64,000 bases of DNA. It comes from Pararhodobacter sp. CCB-MM2 (lineage in GTDB: Bacteria > Pseudomonadota > Alphaproteobacteria > Rhodobacterales > Rhodobacteraceae). Positions 34,779 to 42,572 of the stretch are shown here, one piece after another. The DNA is taken from NCBI RefSeq assembly GCF_001691415.1, contig NZ_LRRR01000003.1:124001-188000 (forward strand), in the 5' to 3' direction. The position numbers and the translations under genes are program-made. Position 1 is the first letter of the stretch. Each line of letters begins with the position of its first letter. Below the pieces are notes generated by a model. It did no database searches. It was not told the DNA's origin and worked only from the letters and a program-made list of their open reading frames with translations.

Positions 34779-35600
34779 ATGCTCAGCAATCGTAGCCAGG
34801 ATGGATGGTTTGCCTCGGGCTTCACCCTGCTCGAGCTGATCTATCATTCTGCCGTCCGCTCTGTCCGCATGCAGCATGGCAACGCGATGATGGGTCTGCT
34901 GATGAACATCCTGCAGACCCTGATGCTGGTCGCGGTGTTCTACGGCATGTACCTGTTCGCGGGCTGGGGCGGGAACGGGATCCGCGGGGATTTCCTGCTG
35001 TACCTGATGACCGGCGTGTTCCTCTATATGTGCCACGTCAAGGCCATGGGCGCGGTCGTGGGGGCTGAGGGGCCGACCTCGGCGATGATGAAACACGCGC
35101 CGATGAATACCATCGTGGCCATCGGCGCCGCCGCCTTTGGTGAGCTGTATATCCAGCTTCTGTCCGTGACCGTGGTGCTGTTCCTTTATCACGCGGCTTG
35201 GACCCCGCTGGAATTCCACGACCTGTTGGGCTGCATCCTGATGCTGTTGCTGGCGTGGTTCTCCGGTGTCGCGGTGGGGACGATCTTTCTGGCGATGAAG
35301 CCCTGGAATCCCAAGGCCGTGAACCTTGTGTCGCAGGTCTATTCGCGGACCAACATGTTTGCCTCGGGCAAGATGTTCGTCGCCAATTCCCTGCCCGGCT
35401 ACATGCTGCCCTATTTCATGTGGAACCCGCTGTTCCACATCATCGATCAGGCGCGCGGCTTTGCCTTCCTCAATTACAACCCGCATTACACCAGCGTCCT
35501 TTACCCGGTCGCCGTGACCTTCGCGCTGCTGCTGCTGGGCCTGATGGGCGAGTTCTATACCCGCAAGCGCGCCTCGATCAGCTGGAGCGCCAAGCACTGA
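34779..35600 (+). CDS. Polysaccharide ABC exporter permease (KpsM/ABC-2 type)
   Basis: A 273-residue inner-membrane protein with six predicted membrane helices in the ABC-2 arrangement. The N-terminus begins TLLELIYHSAVRSVRMQHGN, as in KpsM/CtrC-type capsule exporters, and a late MFVANSLPGYMLPYFMWNPLFHII segment is typical. Such permeases need an ATP-binding partner (KpsT type), which is not present in this window. The ATG at 34779 gives a normal N-terminus; 14 further residues upstream are possible. Confidence 0.83.
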   Translation: MLSNRSQDGWFASGFTLLELIYHSAVRSVRMQHGNAMMGLLMNILQTLMLVAVFYGMYLFAGWGGNGIRGDFLLYLMTGVFLYMCHVKAMGAVVGAEGPTSAMMKHAPMNTIVAIGAAAFGELYIQLLSVTVVLFLYHAAWTPLEFHDLLGCILMLLLAWFSGVAVGTIFLAMKPWNPKAVNLVSQVYSRTNMFASGKMFVANSLPGYMLPYFMWNPLFHIIDQARGFAFLNYNPHYTSVLYPVAVTFALLLLGLMGEFYTRKRASISWSAKH

Positions 35601-35624
35601 CCTTTGGTTGACGCTTGCGTGTAG

Positions 35625-35644
35625 ATTGCCCGCAGCGGGGCAAT
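35625..35644 (+). terminator. Weak hairpin after the export permease gene
   Basis: ATTGCCC (35625-35631) pairs with GGGCAAT (35638-35644). There is no clear T tract, so this may be a Rho-assisted or non-functional hairpin. Confidence 0.35.
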
Positions 35645-35708
35645 TCGTGCTAGGATCAGGATCGGCACCACATTTCGCCGCCTCCTTTTTTCAGATCCGA
35701 GGTCTTTC

Positions 35709-36320
35709 ATGCCCCGCTTCCTTACCCTTTGCCTTCTCCTTTTCGCGCTGGCCGCCCCGGCCGCCGCGCAGAATTTCCCCGCGCTGTTCAGTGTTCATGA
35801 TGTCCGGCCCGGTGATTGGCTGAACATCCGCGCCGAGCCCAATGCCCGCGCCGAGATCGTCGGCCGCTTTGACCGCACCCAGACCGGCGTCGAGGTGATC
35901 GGCCTGTCCGAGGATCGCCGTTGGGGCCTTGTCCGCACCGATGAGGGGACCGGCTGGTCCTCCATGCGCTACCTTCAGGCCGAGAGGACGGACAGCTGGA
36001 TCGACGGCCAGCAAACCCTGACCTGCATGGGGACCGAGCCCTTCTGGACCCTGCATCTCTACCTGCCCGGCAATACGGCGTCTTACGACAGCCTTGCCGA
36101 AGGCGCCTTCAGCCTGACGACCGATGCGCCTACCCTGCCCTCGACTCGCGGGCCCTATACCTTGGGGGTGCCGTTCACCGGCGCGCGCACGGGCATGGTG
36201 GTGATGCGCAATGCCATCTGCTCGGACGGGATGAGCGACCGTCTCTATGGGCTGGAGGGGCAGGTCTATTGGCGTGGCCAGACCGAGGGGCTGTCCGGCT
36301 GCTGCATGCTGGGCCACTAA
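35709..36320 (+). CDS. Secreted SH3-domain protein
   Basis: A 203-residue exported protein. A signal peptide (about 1-20, ending PAAAQ) is followed by a bacterial SH3 domain (VRPGDWLNIRAEPNARAEIV... GWSSMRYLQ) that usually binds the cell wall. A C-terminal domain contains CMGTEPFWTLHL, a motif of COG3650-like envelope proteins. Function is not known. A 24-base exact tandem duplication covers its last codons and stop, so the stop codon is repeated in frame. Confidence 0.72.
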   Translation: MPRFLTLCLLLFALAAPAAAQNFPALFSVHDVRPGDWLNIRAEPNARAEIVGRFDRTQTGVEVIGLSEDRRWGLVRTDEGTGWSSMRYLQAERTDSWIDGQQTLTCMGTEPFWTLHLYLPGNTASYDSLAEGAFSLTTDAPTLPSTRGPYTLGVPFTGARTGMVVMRNAICSDGMSDRLYGLEGQVYWRGQTEGLSGCCMLGH

Positions 36321-36345
36321 AGCTGCTGCATGCTGGGCCACTAAA
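36298..36345 (+). repeat. Exact 24-bp tandem duplication across a stop codon
   Basis: Bases 36298-36321 are repeated exactly at 36322-36345 (unit begins GCTGCTGCATGC and ends CCACTAAA). The first copy holds the last codons and TAA of the SH3 gene; because 24 is a multiple of three the second copy repeats them in frame. Confidence 0.9.
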
Positions 36346-36408
36346 TCGGTCTCTGGCGCGGGAAAATCGGCGGTGCGCCTTGCCTCGGGCCGCCGCCCGG
36401 CCCTAGAT

Positions 36409-36430
36409 GCACCTGTTAAGGAACAGGTGC
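36409..36430 (+). promoter_or_regulatory. Translation-control hairpin with the ribosome binding site in its loop
   Basis: A perfect 9-bp stem, GCACCTGTT (36409-36417) with AACAGGTGC (36422-36430), is capped by AAGG. The Shine-Dalgarno-like AAGGA (36418-36422) falls in the loop and the ATG follows 1 base after the stem. A regulatory role is inference. Confidence 0.5.
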
Positions 36431-36431
36431 C

Positions 36432-36878
36432 ATGCCCACAGTCTATATCGATGCCGATGCCTGCCCCGTCCGCGAGGAATCCGTGACGGTGGCACTGCGC
36501 CATGGTTATGCGGTGGCGATCGTCTCGAACGGGGGGATCCGGCCGGTGAACCATCCGTCGGTGCGTATGGTCTATGTCGATCAGGGCGCCGATGCTGCCG
36601 ACAAATGGATCGCCGAGGCCTGTGTGCCCGGCGATTGCGTGATCACCGTCGACATGCCACTGGCGGCGCGCTGCATCGATGCCGGCGCGCGGGTGGTCAA
36701 GCACGACGGGACCGAGCTGACCGCCAGCTCCATCGGGCAGGCGCTGGCGATGCGTGACCTTGCGGCCGATTTGCGCTCGGCCGATCCGTTCCGTCAGGGT
36801 TCGGGCAAGGCGTTCTCACCGCGGGACCGGGCGCGGTTCTCGCAGGTGCTGGACCGGGTTCTGGGCATGAAGCGATGA
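36432..36878 (+). CDS. UPF0178 (YaiI/YqxD) family protein
   Basis: A 148-residue protein of the UPF0178/DUF188 family. It is recognised by MPTVYIDADACPVREE (PIN-like acidic cluster), VDQGADAADKWIAE, ITVDMPLAARCIDAG and GKAFSPRDRARFSQVLD. The fold is PIN-like, so a nuclease role has been suggested, but function is unknown. Its start codon follows a hairpin that exposes the ribosome binding site in the loop. It overlaps the next gene by 4 bases. Confidence 0.9.
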   Translation: MPTVYIDADACPVREESVTVALRHGYAVAIVSNGGIRPVNHPSVRMVYVDQGADAADKWIAEACVPGDCVITVDMPLAARCIDAGARVVKHDGTELTASSIGQALAMRDLAADLRSADPFRQGSGKAFSPRDRARFSQVLDRVLGMKR

Positions 36879-37822
36879 GCATCGCTGCGCGCCCCGGCCT
36901 GTCGCCCACCACCTTGGGCGCGCTCTGCGCGGTGGGGGCCTCGTTGGGGTTCTCGCTCAACGACATGTCGGTGAAATTCCTGTCCGGCGGCTATCCCCTG
37001 CACGAGGTGGTGCTGATCCGCTCGCTGGTGGCGCTGACGATCCTGTTGGCCGTTCTGGTGCCGTTGTCCGGCGGCTATGGCATCCTGCGCACCCGTCAGC
37101 CGTTCAAGCACCTGTTGCGCGGCCTGTTCATCGTCTGCGCCAACATGACGTTTTTCATCGCGTTGGCGGCGATGCCGATGGCGGACGCGACGGCGATCTT
37201 CTTTGTTAGCCCTTTGCTGATTGGCCTGTTCTCGGTGATCTTCCTTGGCGAGACGGTCGGCCCCCGTCGCTGGACCGCCATTGGTGCGGGCCTGCTGGGT
37301 GTGGTGATCATGATCCGGCCGGGATCAGGCAGTTTCAGCCTGATCGCGTTGCTGCCCCTTGTTGCGGCGACGGCCTATGCGGCGCTGAACACGCTGACCC
37401 GGCATATCGGGGTGCGTGAGACGGCCGTTTCCATGGCGACCTATACGCAATTCACCTTCCTTGGCTTCAGCCTGTTGTTCGGATTGGTGGCGGGCCATGG
37501 GGAATTCTCGCCGGGGCCGGAAAGTGCCTCGCTGGATTTCCTGTTGCGCGGATGGGTCTGGCCACGGGCGGCGGATATCCCGTTTTTCCTGCTCTGCGGC
37601 TTGGGAACCGCCATGGGCGGCCTGTTGATCGCGCAGGCCTATCGCACTTGCGAGGCGGCTTTGGTCGCGCCCCTGGAATATGCCGCGATGCCGATGGCGA
37701 TCATCTGGGGCGTGACGATATTCGGCGAATGGCCCGATGCCATCGCCTGGATCGGAATTGCGCTGATTTTGGGATCGGGGATCTACATGATCCTGCGCGA
37801 GGCCAAAGTCGGGCGGAAATAA
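36875..37822 (+). CDS. DMT-superfamily (EamA) transporter
   Basis: A 315-residue inner-membrane protein with ten predicted helices and two EamA repeats (first half ending DATAIFFVSPLLIGLFSVIFLGE, second half ending ALVAPLEYAAMPMAIIWGVTIFGEWP). Members export metabolites or amino acids, but the substrate cannot be read. Its ATG lies in the stop codon of the UPF0178 gene (ATGA), so they are co-translated. Confidence 0.88.
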   Translation: MSIAARPGLSPTTLGALCAVGASLGFSLNDMSVKFLSGGYPLHEVVLIRSLVALTILLAVLVPLSGGYGILRTRQPFKHLLRGLFIVCANMTFFIALAAMPMADATAIFFVSPLLIGLFSVIFLGETVGPRRWTAIGAGLLGVVIMIRPGSGSFSLIALLPLVAATAYAALNTLTRHIGVRETAVSMATYTQFTFLGFSLLFGLVAGHGEFSPGPESASLDFLLRGWVWPRAADIPFFLLCGLGTAMGGLLIAQAYRTCEAALVAPLEYAAMPMAIIWGVTIFGEWPDAIAWIGIALILGSGIYMILREAKVGRK

Positions 37823-37839
37823 TCCCGAAACCTCCAGTT

Positions 37840-37859
37840 ATTGCATTTTGCAATTGACG
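37840..37859 (+). promoter_or_regulatory. Palindrome and -35-like element upstream of hvrA
   Basis: ATTGCA (37840-37845) and TGCAAT (37849-37854) form an inverted repeat that overlaps TTGACG (37854-37859), a good -35 hexamer. TAGGTC follows after 17 bases as a possible but poor -10. A repressor site over the promoter is plausible. Confidence 0.45.
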
Positions 37860-37917
37860 TATTTGAGTCCCCTCGATAGGTCTGGCATTATCGAAGAACT
37901 CAATCGGGAATTCACAG

Positions 37918-38235
37918 ATGGTAAATCTCGAAGGGATGTCCCTGAAAGAGCTGAAGCAGCTCCAGAAGGATGTCGACGCCGCGATTGTCGATTTCAAGGA
38001 TCGGGAACGCCGGCAAGCCGTGGCCGAGGTCGAAGCTTTCGCGCGTGAGCGCGGCATCAGCCTGTCCGACCTTTCGGAACTGTCGGGCAAGCGCAAGCGC
38101 AAACGCAAACCTGCCGCGCCGAAATACGCCAATCCGGCGGATCAAGAGCAGACCTGGACCGGCCGTGGTCGTCGCCCGCGTTGGGTGGAAGCGGCGCTGA
38201 ACGAAGGCAAATCGCTGGAAGATCTGGCGATCTGA
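37918..38235 (+). CDS. hvrA: H-NS family nucleoid-associated regulator (HvrA-like)
   Basis: A 105-residue H-NS family protein. An N-terminal dimerisation coiled coil (MSLKELKQLQKDVDAAIVDF... VAEVEAFARERGISLSDL) is followed by a basic linker (KRKRKRK) and the C-terminal DNA-binding motif TWTGRGRRPRWVEAAL. HvrA of Rhodobacter regulates photosynthesis and nitrogen-fixation genes in response to light and may silence AT-rich foreign DNA. The gene is flanked by a palindromic promoter region and a strong terminator. The specific HvrA name is by similarity. Confidence 0.9.
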   Translation: MVNLEGMSLKELKQLQKDVDAAIVDFKDRERRQAVAEVEAFARERGISLSDLSELSGKRKRKRKPAAPKYANPADQEQTWTGRGRRPRWVEAALNEGKSLEDLAI

Positions 38236-38242
38236 GTGTGAT

Positions 38243-38286
38243 GGTGATCGGACCCTGTACCGGTTAACTCCGATCACCTTATTTTT
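38243..38286 (+). terminator. Strong intrinsic terminator after hvrA
   Basis: GGTGATCGGA (38243-38252) pairs perfectly with TCCGATCACC (38269-38278), followed by TTATTTTT. It lies 7 bases past the hvrA stop. Confidence 0.85.
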
Positions 38287-38540
38287 CCCCTCACTGTTAA
38301 ACTTTTACTAACCATTTGATTGGTTTTTTCCGCAGCCTTATGACTTGTCATGGCAAGTCATGCATTTCTGGTTGTTTTATGTGCAGCAAGAATCCCGTCT
38401 CGCGAGAAATTCAATCTGTATTGGATTATGTAACGCTGTGATTATTTGTAAGCCGTCTGGGCAATTGCCGCATCAACTCAGGTCTGATTGAGGAACGAAA
38501 GCGTCCCGCAATCCGTCAAAGGTTAGATCATCGGGATAAC
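38287..38540. other. AT-rich non-coding gap between hvrA and map terminators
   Basis: About 250 bases without a supported gene and lower in GC than the surroundings. It contains an inverted repeat ATGACTTG (38340-38347) with CAAGTCAT (38354-38361), and a small hairpin with a T tail near 38310-38329. It could hold a small RNA or regulator site. A 43-codon frame at 38360-38491 is not convincing. Confidence 0.5.
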
Positions 38541-38544
38541 AAGA

Positions 38545-38570
38545 AAGCCGGGCCCATAGGGGTCCGGCTT
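38545..38570 (-). terminator. Intrinsic terminator after map
   Basis: AAGCCGGGCCC (38545-38555) pairs with GGGTCCGGCTT (38560-38570) with one wobble pair. On the minus strand it is followed by CTTTCTTGTT. It lies about 40 bases past the map stop. Confidence 0.75.
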
Positions 38571-38607
38571 CTGTGTGTTCCTCAGGGCGCCTGATCTGTG
38601 CGTGTGA

Positions 38608-39477
38608 TCAGGCGCGAGTCGGGTGAAACCGGCCGCCGGGCGAGAGGGTGAAGATCTCGCAGCCGGTCTCGGTCACGCCGATCGAGTGTTCGAACTGCGC
38701 GGACAGCGACTTGTCGCGGGTCACGGCGGTCCATTCGTCCACCAGCACGACGGTTTCTGGGCGTTTCAGGTTCACCATGGGCTCGATGGTGAAGAACATG
38801 CCCGGCTCCAGCACCGCACCGGTGCCGGGGCGGCCATAATGCAGAACGTTCGGCGGGGCGTGGAACACCTTGCCCAGACCGTGGCCGCAGAAGTCGCGCA
38901 CGACGGACATGCCCTTGCCTTCCACCAGCGACTGGATCGCGGCGCCGATGTCGCCGAAGGTATTGCCCGGCTTCACCACCTCGATGCCGGCCATCAGCGC
39001 GTCATGGGTCACCTGGATCAGGCGCTCGGCAACCGGATCGGCCTGCCCCGCGACATACATGCGCGAGCTGTCGCCGAACCAGCCATCCACGATCACCGTC
39101 ACGTCGATGTTCAGGATGTCGCCCTCCAGCAGCGCATCGTCCTTGCGCCGCTTCTCGGGGTCCTTCGAGATCGTCTCCTTGCGGTGCATCGGGATCGGCG
39201 CGCCGGGGATGCCGTGGCAGACGACGTGGTTCACCGAAATGCAGCTGGCATGCTTGTAGCCGCGGTAGCCGATCGTGGCCGAGGTGGCGCCGGCCTTGCG
39301 GACCATCTCTTCGATCAGGCGATCAATCTCGGCCGTGTGCTGGCCGGGGAAGACATGCTCGGCGATATCGTCGAGGATCTGCGCCGCCAGCGCGCCGGCC
39401 TTGTGCATGCCGGCGAAATCCTCGGGCGTGTGGATGCGGATCCCCTGAGGGGTGACCTTGCCCTTCTTGTCGTACAC
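38608..39477 (-). CDS. map: Methionine aminopeptidase, type I
   Basis: A 289-residue metallopeptidase that removes the initiator methionine. Metal ligands are visible in NIDVTVIVDGWFGDSS (two Asp), DFCGHGLGKVFHAPP (His), FFTIEPMV (Glu) and FEHSIGVTETG (Glu). The start is a GTG at 39477 preceded by an AGAGGTC site. An early loop HRKETISKDPEKRRKDD is an insertion common in Rhodobacteraceae homologues. Confidence 0.95.
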   Translation of the reverse strand: MYDKKGKVTPQGIRIHTPEDFAGMHKAGALAAQILDDIAEHVFPGQHTAEIDRLIEEMVRKAGATSATIGYRGYKHASCISVNHVVCHGIPGAPIPMHRKETISKDPEKRRKDDALLEGDILNIDVTVIVDGWFGDSSRMYVAGQADPVAERLIQVTHDALMAGIEVVKPGNTFGDIGAAIQSLVEGKGMSVVRDFCGHGLGKVFHAPPNVLHYGRPGTGAVLEPGMFFTIEPMVNLKRPETVVLVDEWTAVTRDKSLSAQFEHSIGVTETGCEIFTLSPGGRFHPTRA

Positions 39478-39669
39478 GGAACTGACCTCTTTCGTTCAGT
39501 CCTAGATAGGCAACGCGCAGGAAAAAGGCCAGCCCGGCCCCCGGCACGGCCTGAGTGACGCATTCCAGTCACACCCGGCTCGCCAAGGGGCCTTGCCCGC
39601 GCAGACCGGCCTTTGGGTGAGGGGCGCTGCCTGATAACGTTCCGGTGAACGAACAAGGGGTGGTGTATC

Positions 39670-41100
39670 GTGGCGTTTGATCGGTTTCTCTGTGGCTCGG
39701 CCCTCGTGATGTCCTTGGGTCTGGCCTGTGCCACGCCGGTGTCGGCGCAGGGCTGGGAGATCGAAACCAGCCTCGACGTGATCGACGCGCCGCAAACCCG
39801 GATCGAGGGGCTGCACCGCCTCTATATCGGTCACCGTTTCAGCGAGACGTTCAGCTTTGGCCAAGGCATCTATTCCGCCGTGCTGGGCGATGCCGGCGGG
39901 GCCTTTTTCTGGGGCTTCGAGGGGGTTGCGCATCTGCCGCTGACCGACCGGCTGGGTCTGTCCTTCTCGGGCTTCTATGGCGGTGGCGGTGGCGCGGCGC
40001 AGGTGATCGGCGACGGCACCATGCTGCGCGCGGGGGCCTCGCTGGACTACCGGTTGTCGCCGCATTGGGATCTGCAACTGACGGCCGCGTACTTGCGGAT
40101 TCAGGGCGCGCCCATCGACGGCGCGACCTATGGCCTCGGGTTCCGGTACCGGACCGATGCGGCTGGCGCGATGAGTGGCGGCGGCATGCCGGAGTTCGAC
40201 GCGATCAGCCTGCAGGCAACGCATATGCGCGCGCCCTCGGGCACCCGGACCCGGCCCGGCGCGCCGCAACCTGCTGTGTCGCTGGTCGGCGTGCGCGCGA
40301 TGTTCAACCTGACCCCGAACAGCCAGCTGTGGTTCTCGGGCGCGGGGGCGGCTGACGGGGCACAGGGCTACATGCAGCTGATGGGCGGTGCGCGCTATTC
40401 GGTGCCGCTGGGCCGCGCCACGCTGTTCGCCGAGGGCGGCCTCGGTCTGGCCGGTGGCGGCAATGTCGATACCGGCGCGGGCGCGATCGTCACCGCTGCC
40501 ATCGGCGCGGCGATGCCCGTGTCGCGCAACATCGACGTGGAGCTCAGCCTTGGCGGGATCGCCTCGGTCGATGGTCCCTACCGTGCGGCCACCCTGTCGC
40601 TGGGCGTCACCCGTCATTTCGGGCGCGACGGCGGCACTGGCGAGGGGCAACGCTGGGCCTATACCGGCGGCTTCCAGTTGCAGGACGCCGGCGCCGGCTT
40701 CTATCTGGCCCCGGCCGGGCGCGACAGCGTGGTGGCGATGCAGGAATCGAGCTTCGACTATTTCCTCGGCCGTCGCAGCTATGTCACCGGCTCGGCACTG
40801 ACCACGGTCGGCGGCGGTGTCGCCGGCTATGCGCTGGGCATGGTCGGTTTTGGCTATGAGATCCCGCTCAATGACCGCTGGAGCGTCTCGGTCGAGGGGC
40901 TGCTGGGTGCTGCGGGCGGCGGCGGCGTGAACACGGCGGGCGGCATCGTCGGCGCCGCGCGGGTCGAGGTCGACTACCGCGTCGGGGCGAACTGGCGGCT
41001 GTCGATGGGGCTGGGCCAGATGGCGACACTGCGCAGCGGCGGCATGCAGCCGGCAACCCTGTCGCTGGGCGTGAAGATCCCCTTCGTCACCCATCGCTGA
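39670..41100 (+). CDS. Putative outer-membrane protein made of three ~155-residue repeats
   Basis: A 476-residue exported protein (signal peptide to about residue 27, ending PVSAQ). I do not recognise the family. It is built of three repeats of about 155 residues, each ending in a shared ~74-residue block at about 88-160, 244-317 and 398-472. Each block has a proline-leucine start (LPLTD, VPLGR, IPLND), a glycine run, and an end like GLGFRY, LSLGVTRHF or LSLGVKIPF. Alternating hydrophobic-polar strands suggest a beta barrel. The last residue is Arg rather than the usual Phe, but PF lies close to the end. Divergent from map. Confidence 0.62.
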   Translation: MAFDRFLCGSALVMSLGLACATPVSAQGWEIETSLDVIDAPQTRIEGLHRLYIGHRFSETFSFGQGIYSAVLGDAGGAFFWGFEGVAHLPLTDRLGLSFSGFYGGGGGAAQVIGDGTMLRAGASLDYRLSPHWDLQLTAAYLRIQGAPIDGATYGLGFRYRTDAAGAMSGGGMPEFDAISLQATHMRAPSGTRTRPGAPQPAVSLVGVRAMFNLTPNSQLWFSGAGAADGAQGYMQLMGGARYSVPLGRATLFAEGGLGLAGGGNVDTGAGAIVTAAIGAAMPVSRNIDVELSLGGIASVDGPYRAATLSLGVTRHFGRDGGTGEGQRWAYTGGFQLQDAGAGFYLAPAGRDSVVAMQESSFDYFLGRRSYVTGSALTTVGGGVAGYALGMVGFGYEIPLNDRWSVSVEGLLGAAGGGGVNTAGGIVGAARVEVDYRVGANWRLSMGLGQMATLRSGGMQPATLSLGVKIPFVTHR

Positions 41101-41169
41101 GGGCATGTCCCGGCGGATTGGAAACCCCGCGCAACCGCGCTAACGTCCGCTCATCAGAGAGAGGACATC

Positions 41170-41889
41170 ATGGGCAATCCTACCGCCGCCATGCTCGTCA
41201 TCGGGGACGAGATCCTGTCGGGCCGTACCCGCGACACCAACACCAACCACCTCGCGAAAGAGCTGACCAACCGCGGCATCCGTCTGCGTGAGGCCCGTGT
41301 CGTGGCCGATGACCACGACGGCATCGTCGCGGCGGTCAAGGCGCTGTCGGCGGCCTATGACCATGTGTTCACCTCGGGCGGGATCGGCCCGACGCATGAC
41401 GACATCACCGCCGATGCCGTCGCCGCCGCCTTTGGCGCGCCGATCGACGTTCGGGAGGACGCGCATGAGATCCTCAAGGCGCATTACCAGCGCACCGGGC
41501 TGGAGCTGAACGAAGCCCGCCTGCGCATGGCCCGCATTCCCGAGGGCGCGACGCTGATCGACAACCCCGTCTCCTCGGCCCCCGGTTTTATCTTGGGCAA
41601 TGTCCATGTGATGGCCGGCGTGCCCGCGATCTTCGAGGCGATGGTGGCCGGCGTCCTGCCCACACTGACCGGTGGTGACCCGCTGCTCAGCCAGATGATC
41701 GACGTGCATCGCGGCGAAGGCGAGATCGCGGCGGCGCTGAAAGCGCTGGCCGCGAAGTTCCCGGACCTGAGCTTTGGCTCCTACCCCTATCAACGCAACG
41801 GCGCCCATGGCACGCAACTGGTCGTGCGTGGCACGGATGCCGGTCTGCTGGACCGGGCGATGGTCGAACTGGCGGAACTGGCGCAATGA
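41170..41889 (+). CDS. CinA-like molybdopterin-binding-domain protein
   Basis: A 239-residue protein matching the N-terminal (MoaB/MogA-like) domain of competence/damage-inducible CinA. It shows AMLVIGDEILSGRTRDTNTNHL and the GGIGPTHDDIT phosphate loop. The C-terminal nicotinamide-nucleotide amidase domain of full CinA is missing; the protein is complete at this length and of a kind common in alphaproteobacteria. Its role is uncertain. It overlaps the next gene by 4 bases. Confidence 0.88.
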   Translation: MGNPTAAMLVIGDEILSGRTRDTNTNHLAKELTNRGIRLREARVVADDHDGIVAAVKALSAAYDHVFTSGGIGPTHDDITADAVAAAFGAPIDVREDAHEILKAHYQRTGLELNEARLRMARIPEGATLIDNPVSSAPGFILGNVHVMAGVPAIFEAMVAGVLPTLTGGDPLLSQMIDVHRGEGEIAAALKALAAKFPDLSFGSYPYQRNGAHGTQLVVRGTDAGLLDRAMVELAELAQ

Positions 41890-42572
41890 GTGACGATCTT
41901 TTCGCGGCGCTGGAAGCCAGCTGGCCGCCGGCCTCGTCCGTCACTCAGGGGCCGTTCCGTCTGCGTGAGGGGGCCGGCGGTGGCAAACGGGTCAGCGCGG
42001 CCCTTCTGGAGGGCGCCTTTGATGAAACGGCCCTCGATGCGCTCGATGCACCGCTGTTCCAGCTGCGTCCGGGGCAAGAGGCGCTGGACCGCGCGCTGGA
42101 GGCCCGTGGATTCCGCTTGGTCGATCCAACGATCCTGATGGCCGCGCCCATCGACGCCTTGGCCGAGAAGCCGAAGCCCGTCTCCCTGCCGACGATCTGG
42201 CCCCCCCTCGCCATCCAGCGCCGCATCTGGGAGGAAGGCCATGTCGGGCCCGAGCGGATCGCCGTGATGATGCGCGCCTGTGATCCCAAGATGAGCTTCA
42301 TCGCCCGCATTCGCGACAAGCCGGCCGGCGTGGGTTTCGTGGCGGTTCACAAGGGCATCGCCATGCTGCACGCCCTGCATGTCGAACCCGACTTCCGCCG
42401 TCAGGGGGTTGCCGCGGCGATGGTCCGGGGCATGGCCTACTGGGCTGGGCGGGAAGGCGCCGAGACCTTCGCGCTGGCCGTGACGGAGGGGAACAAGGGC
42501 GCGCAGGCGCTTTACTCGGGCCTCGGCATGACGGACGTTGGCGCGTACCATTACAGGGAGAGAGTACGATGA
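41886..42572 (+). CDS. GNAT family N-acetyltransferase
   Basis: A 228-residue protein. Its C-terminal half carries a GNAT fold with ALHVEPDFRRQGVAAAMVRGMAYWA (acetyl-CoA pyrophosphate loop) and LAVTEGNKGAQALYSGLGM. The N-terminal 100 residues may form a degenerate second domain. The acceptor is unknown. It starts in the stop codon of the CinA-like gene and overlaps the following AhpD-like gene, forming a three-gene unit. Confidence 0.88.
   Translation: MSDDLFAALEASWPPASSVTQGPFRLREGAGGGKRVSAALLEGAFDETALDALDAPLFQLRPGQEALDRALEARGFRLVDPTILMAAPIDALAEKPKPVSLPTIWPPLAIQRRIWEEGHVGPERIAVMMRACDPKMSFIARIRDKPAGVGFVAVHKGIAMLHALHVEPDFRRQGVAAAMVRGMAYWAGREGAETFALAVTEGNKGAQALYSGLGMTDVGAYHYRERVR

Noticed and set aside
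38360..38491. Possible 43-codon gene in the AT-rich gap after hvrA
   Set aside because: No ribosome binding site, cysteine-rich mixed composition with no known domain, and it overlaps an inverted repeat.
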